Assembly (NCBI GenBank): GCA_022559845.1
Contig: CM040121.1
Span: 564,829,581 to 564,893,580 of the forward strand
DNA from: Amorphophallus konjac
Lineage: Eukaryota; Streptophyta; Magnoliopsida; Alismatales; Araceae
DNA: 64,000 nucleotides
Reading direction: 5' to 3'
The notes beneath the pieces are model-generated. The model did not search any database, was not told the origin of the DNA, and worked only from the letters and a program-made list of their open reading frames with translations. Shown one piece after another: positions 25,801 through 32,269 of this stretch. Each line of letters begins with the position of its first letter. The first letter of the stretch is position 1. The translations under genes were made by a program, and so were the position numbers.

Positions 25801-27321
25801 AAATCCAAAATTTCCAGGTAGCCAACTTTTTCTGCAATTTTTAAAATATGGGCTCAAAACCGGAAACTTTTGGCTGTTTTAAAAGAAGAGGCAGCCCCAA
25901 AAACATAAGAGGAAGATTATCAATTCTGTAACCCGTGATGTCTGCACATTCCTTTAACTTATCCTCTGCCAAAGGAATACCGAACATAGAACTCTCATCA
26001 AGATCAATAGACAAACTAGAACGTGCTAAAAAACATAAAAGAAACAAAAGAAATCTCAATTGTTGTGCATCTCCTTCCAGAAAAATCAGTGTATCATTAG
26101 CATACTGTAAATGTGAAATCATACAAGGTGATTTTATAATGTGAATATGTCCTTGTCTCTTTGCGGCTTTGAACATTTTGCTAAGAGCATTTGCAAATTG
26201 CAACCAGCACTGAGAAAAAGAAGAAAGTAGATCGCCCCGGCTATGGCCCTTGGAGTTGGGAAATAATCCACAAGCATTCCTATTAACAATTATGGAAAAC
26301 ATTGTTGTGATAATACAATTACTGACAATATTCACCCAAACTGGGGGGAAATTATAACCCATCATTATGGTCTACATACATACATTCTGGGTTTGGGTAA
26401 GGTCTACCCATACTCAGCCTACTTACAGCCCAACCATAGCATCTCCACATAGCCATGCTTTCGCTCCCACGCCCAGGTAAACTATTCCTACAGGTAGATA
26501 TTATTATCTCCACATAGCCATGCTTTCGCTCCGTACTATCCATTGTAGGAATTATTGTCTTGAATTGGCCAGTTTTTTGTGAGTTGGTATAGAAGATTAC
26601 AATTTACGTAGCAGATCATTTTTTAGTATTTTGATGCTGAGTCAAGAAATCTCTGTAATAACATGCCAAAACTAGCAGATTATTTGCATGAAGAAAGAGG
26701 GAAGCGAGGGAAGATGGTAGCATACCTGAAAGTTCCTCTTGCACTCATCCACCGTAGACCTGAGCTGGCCGGCCAGCCGCACCACCATCTCCCTCCGACC
26801 CAGCACAAGGCAGACGATGAGGAACCTCGCGAGGAACCGGAGCTGCTTCTTTGCGAGCGCCGAGGCGTCCTGGGACAGGCCGTCCCGGAAGTACTCCCGG
26901 CTTAGTATGGCCTCGTAGAACACGTACGCCTCGACAAGGTAGCTCGACTCGCTCGTCCGCTGGTACTGCCCGTAGTAGAGGCGTGCGATCCTGGAGGCGA
27001 TCTCCCCGATCTCCCACCTCCTCATCCCCGCCTCCACCAGCTTCTGCCGGCTCTCCTGCTGCATCTTCCACAGCCGCGTGTAGATCTTGAAGGCCTTGCT
27101 GAAATCCGCGCCATTCCTACTGAAAGAGCCGACAAAATTCGGGAAAAATCTGAGAATCTTGTGACACATAGGCTTGAAATCGGGATCGATCGGTGGAGGG
27201 GGAAGAACCTGCTCCTGCCGTAGGTGGGCGATTCCTTCACCTTGGAGAACTTGCGGTCGGCCTTGTCGACGAGGGACCAGAAGAGCTCGGTCTCCGGGAT
27301 GCTGCCGCCGCCGCGTGCCAT
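857..27321 (-). CDS. SCAI: SCAI-like protein gene, 5' seven exons, continues past left edge
   Basis: In animals SCAI is a nuclear cofactor that represses MRTF/SRF transcription; the plant homologue is poorly characterised. Exons read on the minus strand: 27209-27321, 26726-27119, 22196-22393, about 21820-22025, 1826-1892, 1528-1725 and about 857/861-952. Together they give the family's typical blocks: [130 protein letters not shown] and [19 protein letters not shown]. Junctions are GT-AG and phases agree for exons 1-4 and 6-7. The C-terminal exons lie left of position 1. Exon 4 has an apparent frameshift (see its entry). Introns are packed with LINEs, LTR elements and MITEs, so the gene spans more than 26 kb. 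Identity is firm; functionality is uncertain. Confidence 0.8.
2423..3400 (-). pseudogene. LINE ORF2, C-terminal zf-RVT region, split by a MITE
   Basis: The piece at 3195-3386 ([16 protein letters not shown], ending LSGYN) continues after the MITE at 2725-2423 with [17 protein letters not shown] and [18 protein letters not shown]. The latter is the C-x2-C...H-x3-C pattern of the zf-RVT domain. This confirms that the 2751-3240 segment inserted into an already present LINE. Confidence 0.6.
2751..3240. mobile_element. hAT-like MITE inserted in the LINE
   Basis: The 490-bp element has terminal inverted repeats TAAGGCTGTCAATGGGCCGG (left) and the complement of GGCCCATTTACAGCCCTA (right), matching with two differences over about 20 bp. 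Flanks CTATAATC (2743-2750) and TTATAACC (3241-3248) form an imperfect 8-bp target duplication, the size expected for hAT. The ends are rich in CGGGCC repeats and the middle is AT-rich with no coding capacity. Confidence 0.65.
3590..5193 (-). pseudogene. LINE ORF2, reverse transcriptase domain (broken)
   Basis: Fragments in order are [14 protein letters not shown] (5193-4939), [20 protein letters not shown] (4763-4539), [20 protein letters not shown] (4532-4317), a degenerate YxDD region (4333-4118) and a thumb-like block [20 protein letters not shown] to [10 protein letters not shown] (4093-3590). The order and motifs are those of plant L1 reverse transcriptase. At least four frame changes separate the pieces, so no enzyme is made. 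Confidence 0.65.
5483..6310 (-). pseudogene. LINE ORF2, apurinic-type endonuclease domain (broken)
   Basis: The start resembles the usual 'NVRG...DILCLHKT' opening of plant L1 ORF2 (about 6310-6190, with one stop). It is followed by [20 protein letters not shown] and a PSSDHKSI block, the GDFN- and SDH-type active-site regions of the EEP endonuclease. Here the usual asparagine of GDFN is cysteine. This domain nicks target DNA to prime reverse transcription. Stops and shifts break the reading frame. Confidence 0.6.
6350..7035 (-). pseudogene. LINE ORF1, C-terminal part
   Basis: The last frame (6350-6592) is charged and coiled-coil-like ([20 protein letters not shown] then QVKELAKK) and ends just upstream of ORF2, as expected for an L1 ORF1 C-terminus. 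Further upstream, the sequence abutting the chromovirus insertion at 7035 continues in frame into 17043-17089 and then 19936 onward once the insertions are ignored. Several stops are present. Confidence 0.45.
7040..9583 (-). repeat. 3' LTR of the Tekay-like element
   Basis: This copy lies next to the polypurine tract and so is the 3' LTR. It carries a TATA-like CTATAAATATC (complement of 9236-9246) about 340 bp into the LTR, followed by a CT-rich stretch. Farther in (about 8020-8720) is a dense array of TGACG/CGTCA motifs in both orientations. Frames of 90-120 codons inside are fortuitous and recur in the other LTR. Confidence 0.9.
9584..9600 (-). other. Polypurine tract of the Tekay-like element
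   Basis: The minus strand reads AAGGGGGCAGGGC directly before the 3' LTR, the expected plus-strand primer site for second-strand synthesis. Confidence 0.75.
9652..11273 (-). pseudogene. RNase H end, integrase and chromodomain of the Tekay-like element
   Basis: The segment starts with the RNase H tail ([10 protein letters not shown]). A frameshift near 10860 leads to an integrase frame (10863-10117) with TCQQVKAEH of the zinc domain. Its DDE core has [26 protein letters not shown] and [20 protein letters not shown], so all three acidic residues are present. After one more stop the last frame (10062-9652) carries [19 protein letters not shown] and ends [20 protein letters not shown], a chromodomain-like module thought to steer integration to heterochromatin. 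Confidence 0.8.
11304..13139 (-). pseudogene. Protease, reverse transcriptase and RNase H of the Tekay-like element
   Basis: An open 611-codon frame. The aspartic protease motif DSGTSHSF is at residues 56-63, with the partner ILGMDWL near 125-131. Reverse transcriptase spans about 245-440 with [11 protein letters not shown], the core FVDD at 389-392 and FLGHVIS. RNase H follows, but its first catalytic position reads CINAS (residue 540 is Asn instead of Asp), so the RNase H is probably dead. The frame ends at SLRYVFT with TAG where family members have a Gln codon. The rest of RNase H continues at 11273 ([16 protein letters not shown]). Confidence 0.85.
13140..14353 (-). pseudogene. Gag region of the Tekay-like element
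   Basis: The capsid-like frame (14353-13778) contains [20 protein letters not shown] and WLDEMERVF, the retrotransposon gag signature. A TAG where CAG would be expected interrupts it at about 13775. The frame resumes with [20 protein letters not shown] to about 13550, then a frameshift leads into a basic [14 protein letters not shown] stretch and the zinc knuckle [14 protein letters not shown] (near 13190-13235). Another in-frame stop lies just before the pol frame. Gag would form the particle. Two nonsense changes and one shift disable it. Confidence 0.8.
14489..14500 (-). other. Primer binding site for initiator Met tRNA
   Basis: On the minus strand TGGTATCAGAGC lies two bases after the 5' LTR. 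It is complementary to the 3' end of plant initiator methionine tRNA, the usual primer of plant chromoviruses. Confidence 0.9.
14503..17037 (-). repeat. 5' LTR of the Tekay-like element
   Basis: This is the partner of 7040-9583, with the same termini. It is adjacent to the primer binding site and so is the 5' LTR carrying the promoter. The TATA-like box is near 16706-16716. The TGACG/CGTCA array (about 15490-16170) lies downstream of the predicted start and would be transcribed as part of the leader. Confidence 0.9.
17400..17840. repeat. Degenerate tandem repeat, 'GACCGTTGGATTTG' type
   Basis: Variants of a 30-60 bp unit recur: a GATCxGACC(A/G)TTGGATTTG-like core with CATCACAATxG and CAAGATxATC spacers. 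Copies lie near 17460, 17520, 17590, 17625, 17690, 17720 and 17800. They are too diverged for a sharp period by eye and show no coding potential. Confidence 0.55.
17930..18490. repeat. Degenerate tandem repeat, 'TTTCTTGACTTxTCG' type
   Basis: About a dozen copies of a ~35-60 bp unit contain TTTCTTGACTT(C/T)TC followed by a GGGTATTC or AATAACxxCGTCAT block. The repeat lies inside the solo LTR and has no open frame of note. Confidence 0.55.
18680..18985. repeat. ~29-bp tandem repeat in the solo LTR
   Basis: About ten imperfect units follow the pattern GCCATCGGGGATATTTCTACAATTTTC-like. Because the unit is near 29 bp, all three frames stay open and give spurious phenylalanine-rich translations ([12 protein letters not shown]). 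These are not genes. Confidence 0.7.
19670..19860. repeat. Tandem GC-rich palindromes (GGAGG...CCTCC)
   Basis: Five or six units each contain a CGGAGGGGG then CCTCCTCCGG palindrome. Several are separated by TGTTGCAAAAT. Each unit can fold into a short GC hairpin. The repeat lies near the 3' end of the solo LTR. Confidence 0.7.
20378..20746 (-). pseudogene. LINE ORF1, DUF4283-like segment
   Basis: A 122-codon frame contains [20 protein letters not shown] and later [12 protein letters not shown]. This resembles the GVP-LW-GGLL-ID-NP-IP-V pattern of plant L1 ORF1 DUF4283 domains. It lies between the zinc-knuckle segment and the LTR insertions. Homology is by motif only. The frame stops at a premature TAG and then degenerates. 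Confidence 0.45.
20870..21112 (-). pseudogene. LINE ORF1, N-terminal zinc-knuckle part
   Basis: The frame contains [16 protein letters not shown], a CCHC zinc knuckle whose second cysteine has become tyrosine. It precedes the DUF4283-like region on the same strand, the order seen in many monocot-type L1 ORF1 proteins. It would have bound element RNA in the ORF1 ribonucleoprotein. Flanking frames are broken by stops. Confidence 0.5.
21140..21325 (-). repeat. Two-copy ~95-bp repeat in the LINE 5' UTR
   Basis: GGGTGGGCTCCGGCGGCGAT followed by GAGGAAxxTxCCCCCC and CCAGAAGCTACACCCGGAGC occurs at about 21148-21232 and again at 21246-21321. Such duplicated promoter-like monomers are common at L1 5' ends. 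Confidence 0.6.
21820..22025 (-). pseudogene. SCAI: SCAI-like exon 4 with an apparent 1-nt frameshift
   Basis: The exon begins after CATCAG at 22025 in phase 0 and reads [20 protein letters not shown] onward to GSGPIG, then meets TGA at about 21898. The rest of the family sequence ([20 protein letters not shown] onward to SVTHFLL) continues in a shifted frame to a TTG|GTGAGT donor near 21820, and from there joins exon 5 ([13 protein letters not shown]). A single missing base between the two blocks explains the break. It could be a true lesion that makes the gene a pseudogene, a sequencing error, or an unrecognised micro-intron. I cannot decide between these from the sequence. Confidence 0.7.
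22196..22393 (-). CDS. SCAI: SCAI-like exon 3
   Basis: A 198-nt, 66-codon phase-0 exon. Acceptor TCCATTCAG|GAGACAG and donor AATGAG|GTCAGA fit consensus. The peptide [20 protein letters not shown] continues through a [13 protein letters not shown] block and ends at [13 protein letters not shown], a diagnostic SCAI stretch. It joins exon 2 and exon 4 without phase change. The intron towards exon 2 (22394-26725) contains a decayed LINE and a DNA transposon. Confidence 0.85.
24019..25095. mobile_element. Non-autonomous DNA transposon with AGGGTGTTTG ends
   Basis: The ends are AGGGTGTTTGGTTGCA (left) and the complement of CTCTCAAACACCCT (right), forming a short inverted repeat. The LINE coding sequence resumes on both sides. 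No clear target duplication is visible, so I leave the superfamily open (hAT or PIF/Harbinger). The middle (24200-24530) is CT-rich and GC-richer than the surroundings and may be acquired sequence. No transposase is present. Confidence 0.5.
26435..26536. repeat. Short direct repeat near the LINE 5' break
   Basis: ATCTCCACATAGCCATGCTT followed by TCGCTCC occurs at 26440-26467 and again at 26507-26534. The two copies are separated by about 40 bp. Origin unknown. Confidence 0.6.
26726..27321 (-). CDS. SCAI: SCAI-like exons 1 and 2 (N-terminal domain)
   Basis: Exon 1 (27209-27321) starts at the ATG at 27319-27321, encodes [20 protein letters not shown] onward, and ends after 37 codons plus two bases. 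An 89-bp intron (27120-27208, donor AG|GTTCTT, acceptor TTTCAG) restores frame into exon 2 (26726-27119). Exon 2 encodes the most conserved N-terminal block, from [17 protein letters not shown] to [11 protein letters not shown], and ends at a CAG|GTATGC donor. A longer unspliced frame starting near 27448 reads through the 5' UTR and part of the intron in another phase and is not the real start. A run of 21 G (27335-27355; C on the coding strand) lies 14 bp upstream of the ATG. Confidence 0.85.
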
Positions 27322-27559
27322 AAGGAAGTTTTGTGGGGGGGGGGGGGGGGGGGGGTTCTGGCGGGAGCTGGGCCTCCTGCTGGCGCCTGGCAAATGTGGG
27401 AAAGGGAGAACTGGAGGACGAAGCAGATGGCCGTGGTCGAGCCGCCACTCTTTATTGGGCCGGGCGGATGTACCGATACGCACCGAATCCAAATGGGTGA
27501 TCCGGCTGGTTGGTGGGCGCCGTGCTGGCCGGCCCACTATTGATCAGAAACAAAAATGA

Positions 27560-28265
27560 GAACAAAATTTAACAATCTATTCACTAACTTTCATATATAT
27601 ATAATTTATCTTTTTAGGAAGATAAAATTCAAAACTCAATTATTAAGAGAAGAGCAATCTAATAGTATCACACTTTTTATCACTCTGATCTCGGCCATCC
27701 GATTCCATCAGATCATAAAATTTAAAACTCGATATTAAGAGAAGATGTGTCACACTTAATATTAATCATTTTGTCACTTTCACCTTGATCATCTAATCAT
27801 AAGATTGGACGGTCCAGTTGAATAACTTAAGTTTAGCACACCTGAAATTAGAAGCACTAAACTTAAGTTTATTTTTTAGTATCATCTAGGCAAAAGGAGT
27901 GGCATAAAATGATAAACCTTAGCATTTCTCTTACGGTCGGTGTGCTTTGAAATGATGTAAAACATCATAAAATATTATAAAATGATATACTTATTCTATT
28001 TGAAAATTTGTAAATCATTTTACATTATTTTTATTACATTTGGAGCACCATAAATTGTTTGATTTCAAAATAGGTTACATCAGATAGCTGCTTCTTAGTG
28101 TCAATATTAAGTCTCTCATACTTTGCACGATGATATAATTTAAAAAATATTAATATTTAGATATAACAAATTATAATTAAATTAAAAAATATTTATAATA
28201 TTTTATTTCAATTGAGTATCGCTCAAATAAACTGTCAATTGATTCACTCAACCTAAGCGCATACA
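27560..28265. other. AT-rich intergenic sequence upstream of the SCAI-like gene
   Basis: No coding frame, RNA gene or element boundary could be supported. Short AT-rich frames are at chance level. Confidence 0.5.
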
Positions 28266-28269
28266 CGTA

Positions 28270-28428
28270 GGGTCTCTTTGATATCGGGTTAGGGTACCCT
28301 AACCGATAAAAGAGAGCACGTGGGTCTCATGTTACTTCTCACACCAAAAAACGTACCTTAACTTAGGTTGGGTGACTTATTATAGTCAAATGAGTCAAAT
28401 AAGTTATCCTATCCCAATATCAAAGATA
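28270..28428. mobile_element. Small MITE with TCTTTGATAT ends
   Basis: The left end TCTCTTTGATATCGGGTTAG and the right end (complement of ATCCCAATATCAAAGATA) form an imperfect inverted repeat of about 24 bp around a ~110-bp core. No coding capacity. The target duplication is unclear. Confidence 0.55.
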
Positions 28429-30246
28429 GTGATAAGGAACATCATTGACTTAAGTCCTTTGACATAAAACTCAAGCAGAAAACTTAGTCAAAATTCTTCA
28501 ATTGGAAAAGTTTGTTTAAAAGATCCAAACAAAGCCTTTCAACCGGAATAGCTAGTCACTAGACTCGATTAAAAGTCATACAAGGACATCAGTATAATTT
28601 CTTGTGGAAAATGTTTCCTATTGTCCTCAATTGCAATCTATGCTCAGTCGAAGTCGTTCGACTAACCTTCCTAATCGAAAAACTTTCGCCTATATTATTC
28701 AGTCAAAACCATTACCCAGTTGAAGTAAACCTCCCAATCGGAACGAATCTCTCAATCGAAGTCATGCGACTGAATGCCGTTAGTCTAACACATTAAATTG
28801 ACACACTACGACTGTCTTAATTATTTTGGGCGAAAAAGCCTTTCAACTAACCCTTTTCACTATGGACTTTCTATTGAGATCCAATTGAAATTTCAAAAGC
28901 CTTTCAACTAACCCTTTTCAATATGGACTTTCTACTGAGATCCAACTGAAATTTCCAGTGTACTTCCAACTACACTTAAGATTGTATCTTTCAACGTACT
29001 ATACTTCCATTGACCGGCTCTGACAATTGAATTCACTGAGACAAAACCTTACGTCTGTTATTCATTTCAACTAAACATTTTATTGTTGATTTCTACTTTC
29101 TTTGACTAATGTCTTCAGTCAAAACATTTCAACTATCTTGCTCTTACTCATTTGATAACTTTCTCATGGGATACCCTTGTGCTTCAATTGACTGTATCAC
29201 CCAACCTTACTTCAATTGTATTTATCTGTTAGTCCTATTTCAACTGACTATGATCGACTGACTTGTTACAACTGACTTTATCTTATTAAGATGATATTTG
29301 GTCAATAAATATTTATCTTATTTCCTCTTCAACTGAGTAATCCAGCTAATGTGCATATCAACTATCATAATTCATCTTGGCACAGAACACATTATATTGG
29401 TTTATAAAATTTTAAATTCAAATGCATTACATGCTCACTCTATTCCCTGGACATATCTTTGTAATATCTATGTTTTATATTAGGTAAGGATCGCATCTAA
29501 CACACTGTCAAAGATCAATACGAGCTCCCTTAGTCTTGCAAAGATTCCATTCGCAACTCAAATCTTTACTACTTTTTCATAAAATCTTTTGACACAAGAA
29601 AGGTATCTTGAATGTGCATACAACGACTCAGACAAGGCTATTAAAGGTAACCTCTTCCACTCTACATCATTTTATGTTGACATTTGCTATGAATAAGAAA
29701 AGATTACACGTCAAATCGAGAGAATAACCTGAAAGAACAAGACACGTGAAAAATAAAGTTTGAACAAGAAATCCTTAGGCACAATAGCTAGTCTACTTTC
29801 TCAAGTAAAGAGATGTTAGAGAGAAGTCTGTACGATCAAAAGAAGTTGTGTCTAAAGAATAGCCGATACTTGTTTCTCAACATAAATTGAGCAATCAAAT
29901 TCCAAATGTTGAGAGCACCCAAGTCTTCCATTATAAAAGCACATCATTGAAGCTTCAGTGAGCTAGAGCCTTAACAGTGAGAGCATTAAAGAGCTGAGCC
30001 ACTGCAATTAAGCTTCCGTGTGTGACATTCTTTCTCATCCGTTCTATGCTCATTTATTTTTATAGATGCTTTAGTTATTTCCACATTCGCCTATTGGAGA
30101 GGTACTATTTATATGGAAACAATCTTCTATGTTTTCAATGTTGTATTTACTACTGAGAGTGAAGTTAAGGACATCAGAATCTTTGTGTCTAGACTATTTG
30201 CTAATTATAGGCCATTGTGTTGAACTGGGCATAGGAGAAAAATCAG
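28428..30246. other. Intergenic sequence with a ~70-bp tandem duplication
   Basis: No gene was recognised. A segment containing CCTTTCAACTAACCCTTTTC and GGACTTTCTA(T/C)TGAGATCCA occurs twice in tandem (about 28838-28893 and 28900-28960). A TATAAAA box near 29933 is followed by GC-richer sequence and could be a retroelement promoter, but no domain supports this. Confidence 0.4.
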
Positions 30247-30249
30247 TTA

Positions 30250-30418
30250 GGGGGTCTTTGCTAACCGGACAGGGTTAACGTGCTCGACCCCGGGGGGTCG
30301 ATCACGTTAAACGACCCCGATTAGCGGCCTTGTATGTGAGAGAGAGGCGGGGTCCACCGGGGAATTCTCTCTCATCGGTTGCGTCATCCCCTTGACAACT
30401 CCGATAACAAAGAGGCCC
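30250..30418. mobile_element. PIF/Harbinger-like MITE
   Basis: A 169-bp element with ends GGGGGTCTTTG and CAAAGAGGCCC is flanked by TTA at 30247-30249 and 30419-30421, the 3-bp duplication typical of the superfamily. The interior is GC-rich with a CGACCCCGGGGGGTCG palindrome. Confidence 0.6.
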
Positions 30419-30474
30419 TTAGTGATTGTTTGAAGGCAAGAGTTGGTGAAAGAGGCACCTAAGCAAAACTTATA

Positions 30475-30692
30475 AGGGCCACTTTGATAAAAGGGTAAGT
30501 CGAGTCAGGATGGGTTACTCGGGGTGAGGTGATTTAATCTTGGTTTGACTCTTTTTATCTTAACCGGAGTCCGTTAGAGATAAGTTTGAATTTTTTTACT
30601 CCAACTAAAAGGGTGGAATAAATCACCCGGTTAGAGGTGAGCCACCCGGGGTGACTTATCCGCTCCTAACCCACCCCGTTATCAAAAGTATT
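30475..30692. mobile_element. MITE related to the 30250 element
   Basis: The ends GGCCACTTTGATAAAAGGG (left) and the complement of CCCCGTTATCAAAAGTATTTA (right) are inverted repeats. Both ends are flanked by TAA/TTA-like trinucleotides. The same terminal sequence recurs inverted at 43085-43108. No coding capacity. Confidence 0.5.
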
Positions 30693-31740
30693 TACCTGAT
30701 AACAAGTGTTGGTGAGTTAACGCTCTCGAACAAAACTCAATTGAAGTACTTCTCATACGAAGTATTGAAGTTCTAACCCGTGATCCGAGTGATGCGTAGG
30801 GCAAGATGGTGTCCTAACTAGTATAAATCCTAGTGCCCTTACGATTTGAGATTTGATTATCTTGTTTTAATTATCTTGCATTGCTAGTTTATTTTAGGCT
30901 CAAATTTAATTTATAATTATAGTTTTTATCTAGCACTCTCATTCTTCACACCCCACCCAATTTGGAGTTACTTCTTTACTAACATGTTGACCCATGCATG
31001 CAACACTCTGTTGAACCTATTTTGATTTTCTGCCCAAAAACACTAGAAACTAAAATCGAGGATTTTAAAATAAAAAATGGTATTTTCATAGTTTTAAAAT
31101 CTATATATGATGTTAAAATCGATGTCTTACATTGTTTTATGACATAGCAAACAACCCCTTAAACGGAATCTACGTACTAATTTTCCTTTTATCCAAAAAT
31201 GCTTAAAATATAAGGAAATCTAGAGGAGGGTGGAATATAATTATGGGGAATCAAGATACTAAAAAGGTCAGCAAGTGAAATGATTACATCAAAATCTCAT
31301 TTGAGTCCGGAATAGCCAACAAAATTGACAAATTGGGTGCTTTTAACGTCTGATTTTTAAACTGGATGGTGGTGAAAACAAACTTAGTGCTCTTGAACCT
31401 AAATTTAAATTATCAAAAGGGATGATAAATAGAGTAGCACCATAGCATTAATGTTCCTATTATATTTTACATGTTCAACAGAACATTTTGTTAACTCTAA
31501 ACCACTTGGCATTTGCATTATATAATTAAAATATTAGTACTTCATATAGAAGTATATATGACATTATAAAAAATATACATGATATGAGAAGTAACCAGAC
31601 AGACGATTCTAATAAGAATACATGTGTAGTAATGCCTTAAAAAAAATCTGCTTAAGGTTAAGTGATGCTCTTTTGTGAAGGATGCAGCATAAAGGTTCGG
31701 TGACTCCCTCGTTTAAAGGAACTTTCCAATGACGTGACAA
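30693..31740. other. Non-coding, AT-rich intergenic stretch
   Basis: I see no gene, repeat boundary or RNA here. Confidence 0.4.
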
Positions 31741-31823
31741 AAAAGGGGGAATCCTTGTTAAGAGTTTCCGACCAAATAGAATTCATGTATAATTAGGATA
31801 AAACTCCGATGACGACGACGACA

Positions 31824-31883
31824 CGATGACTTGTTAAGAGATTCTGCATTCAAATGCGCGTGGGTTCGAACCCCACAGTCAGC
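31824..31883 (+). other. tRNA-derived remnant (T-arm and acceptor)
   Basis: GTGGGTTCGAACCCCAC forms a perfect T-arm with the B-box GGTTCGAA. It is followed by AGTCAGC, which could pair with GATGACT at 31824-31830 with one mismatch. A TTCAAAT loop resembles a CAA anticodon loop. The D-arm and variable arm are missing, so this is a decayed tRNA-Leu-like copy or a SINE head, not a working tRNA. Confidence 0.35.
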
Positions 31884-32269
31884 ACCTGGCCCGGCCCTCT
31901 TAATTAAACAATGTTCATGGTTTCCGTGGGGACCGATCAGAGCAGCATGCATGCAGAGTTTAAGCCAGTGACCACGATGGATCTCTTTGGAGCTAGGACA
32001 AACGTGCATGCGTGCGGTTTAGCTATGGTCATGTTGAATCTTATATAGGAGCTATGACAAGAACTCCAGTCATGTTTCAGCTGTTTTTCTTCTACGTGCT
32101 TGGCATTATGTCCCTCGGACATATGAAAATTGCTCTTAGAGTTAAGATGGTATGACAGGCCATGCACTCTAATTCCTTGTGGGTCATTCATTTCAGAGTT
32201 AAGTTTATGGGTCAGTTCCACCTTCGAGATGTGCACTTTAAAAGCACGAATGATTTTGCTAGAAGAAGC

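Larger units (their letters stand above)
23370..26560 (-). mobile_element. Second decayed LINE in the SCAI intron
   Basis: The RT fragment at 26365-25841 has the [20 protein letters not shown] block and YANDTLIF (normally YADDxLIF; the second catalytic Asp is Asn). It is followed by [21 protein letters not shown] and zf-RVT-like segments ([16 protein letters not shown], about 23870-23800). The 3' end lies near 23370 with an AAAAGGAAAAAATG tail (minus strand). It is interrupted by a DNA element at 24019-25095. Not functional. Confidence 0.65.

Noticed and set aside
26672..27448. 258-codon minus-strand frame taken as the whole SCAI first exon
   Set aside because: Its N-terminal part reads 5' UTR and an intron out of phase. 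The spliced model with ATG at 27321 gives the family sequence.
29380..30240. Possible pararetrovirus or LTR promoter segment with TATAAAA
   Set aside because: No coding domain, primer site or boundary supports it; left as unassigned intergenic.
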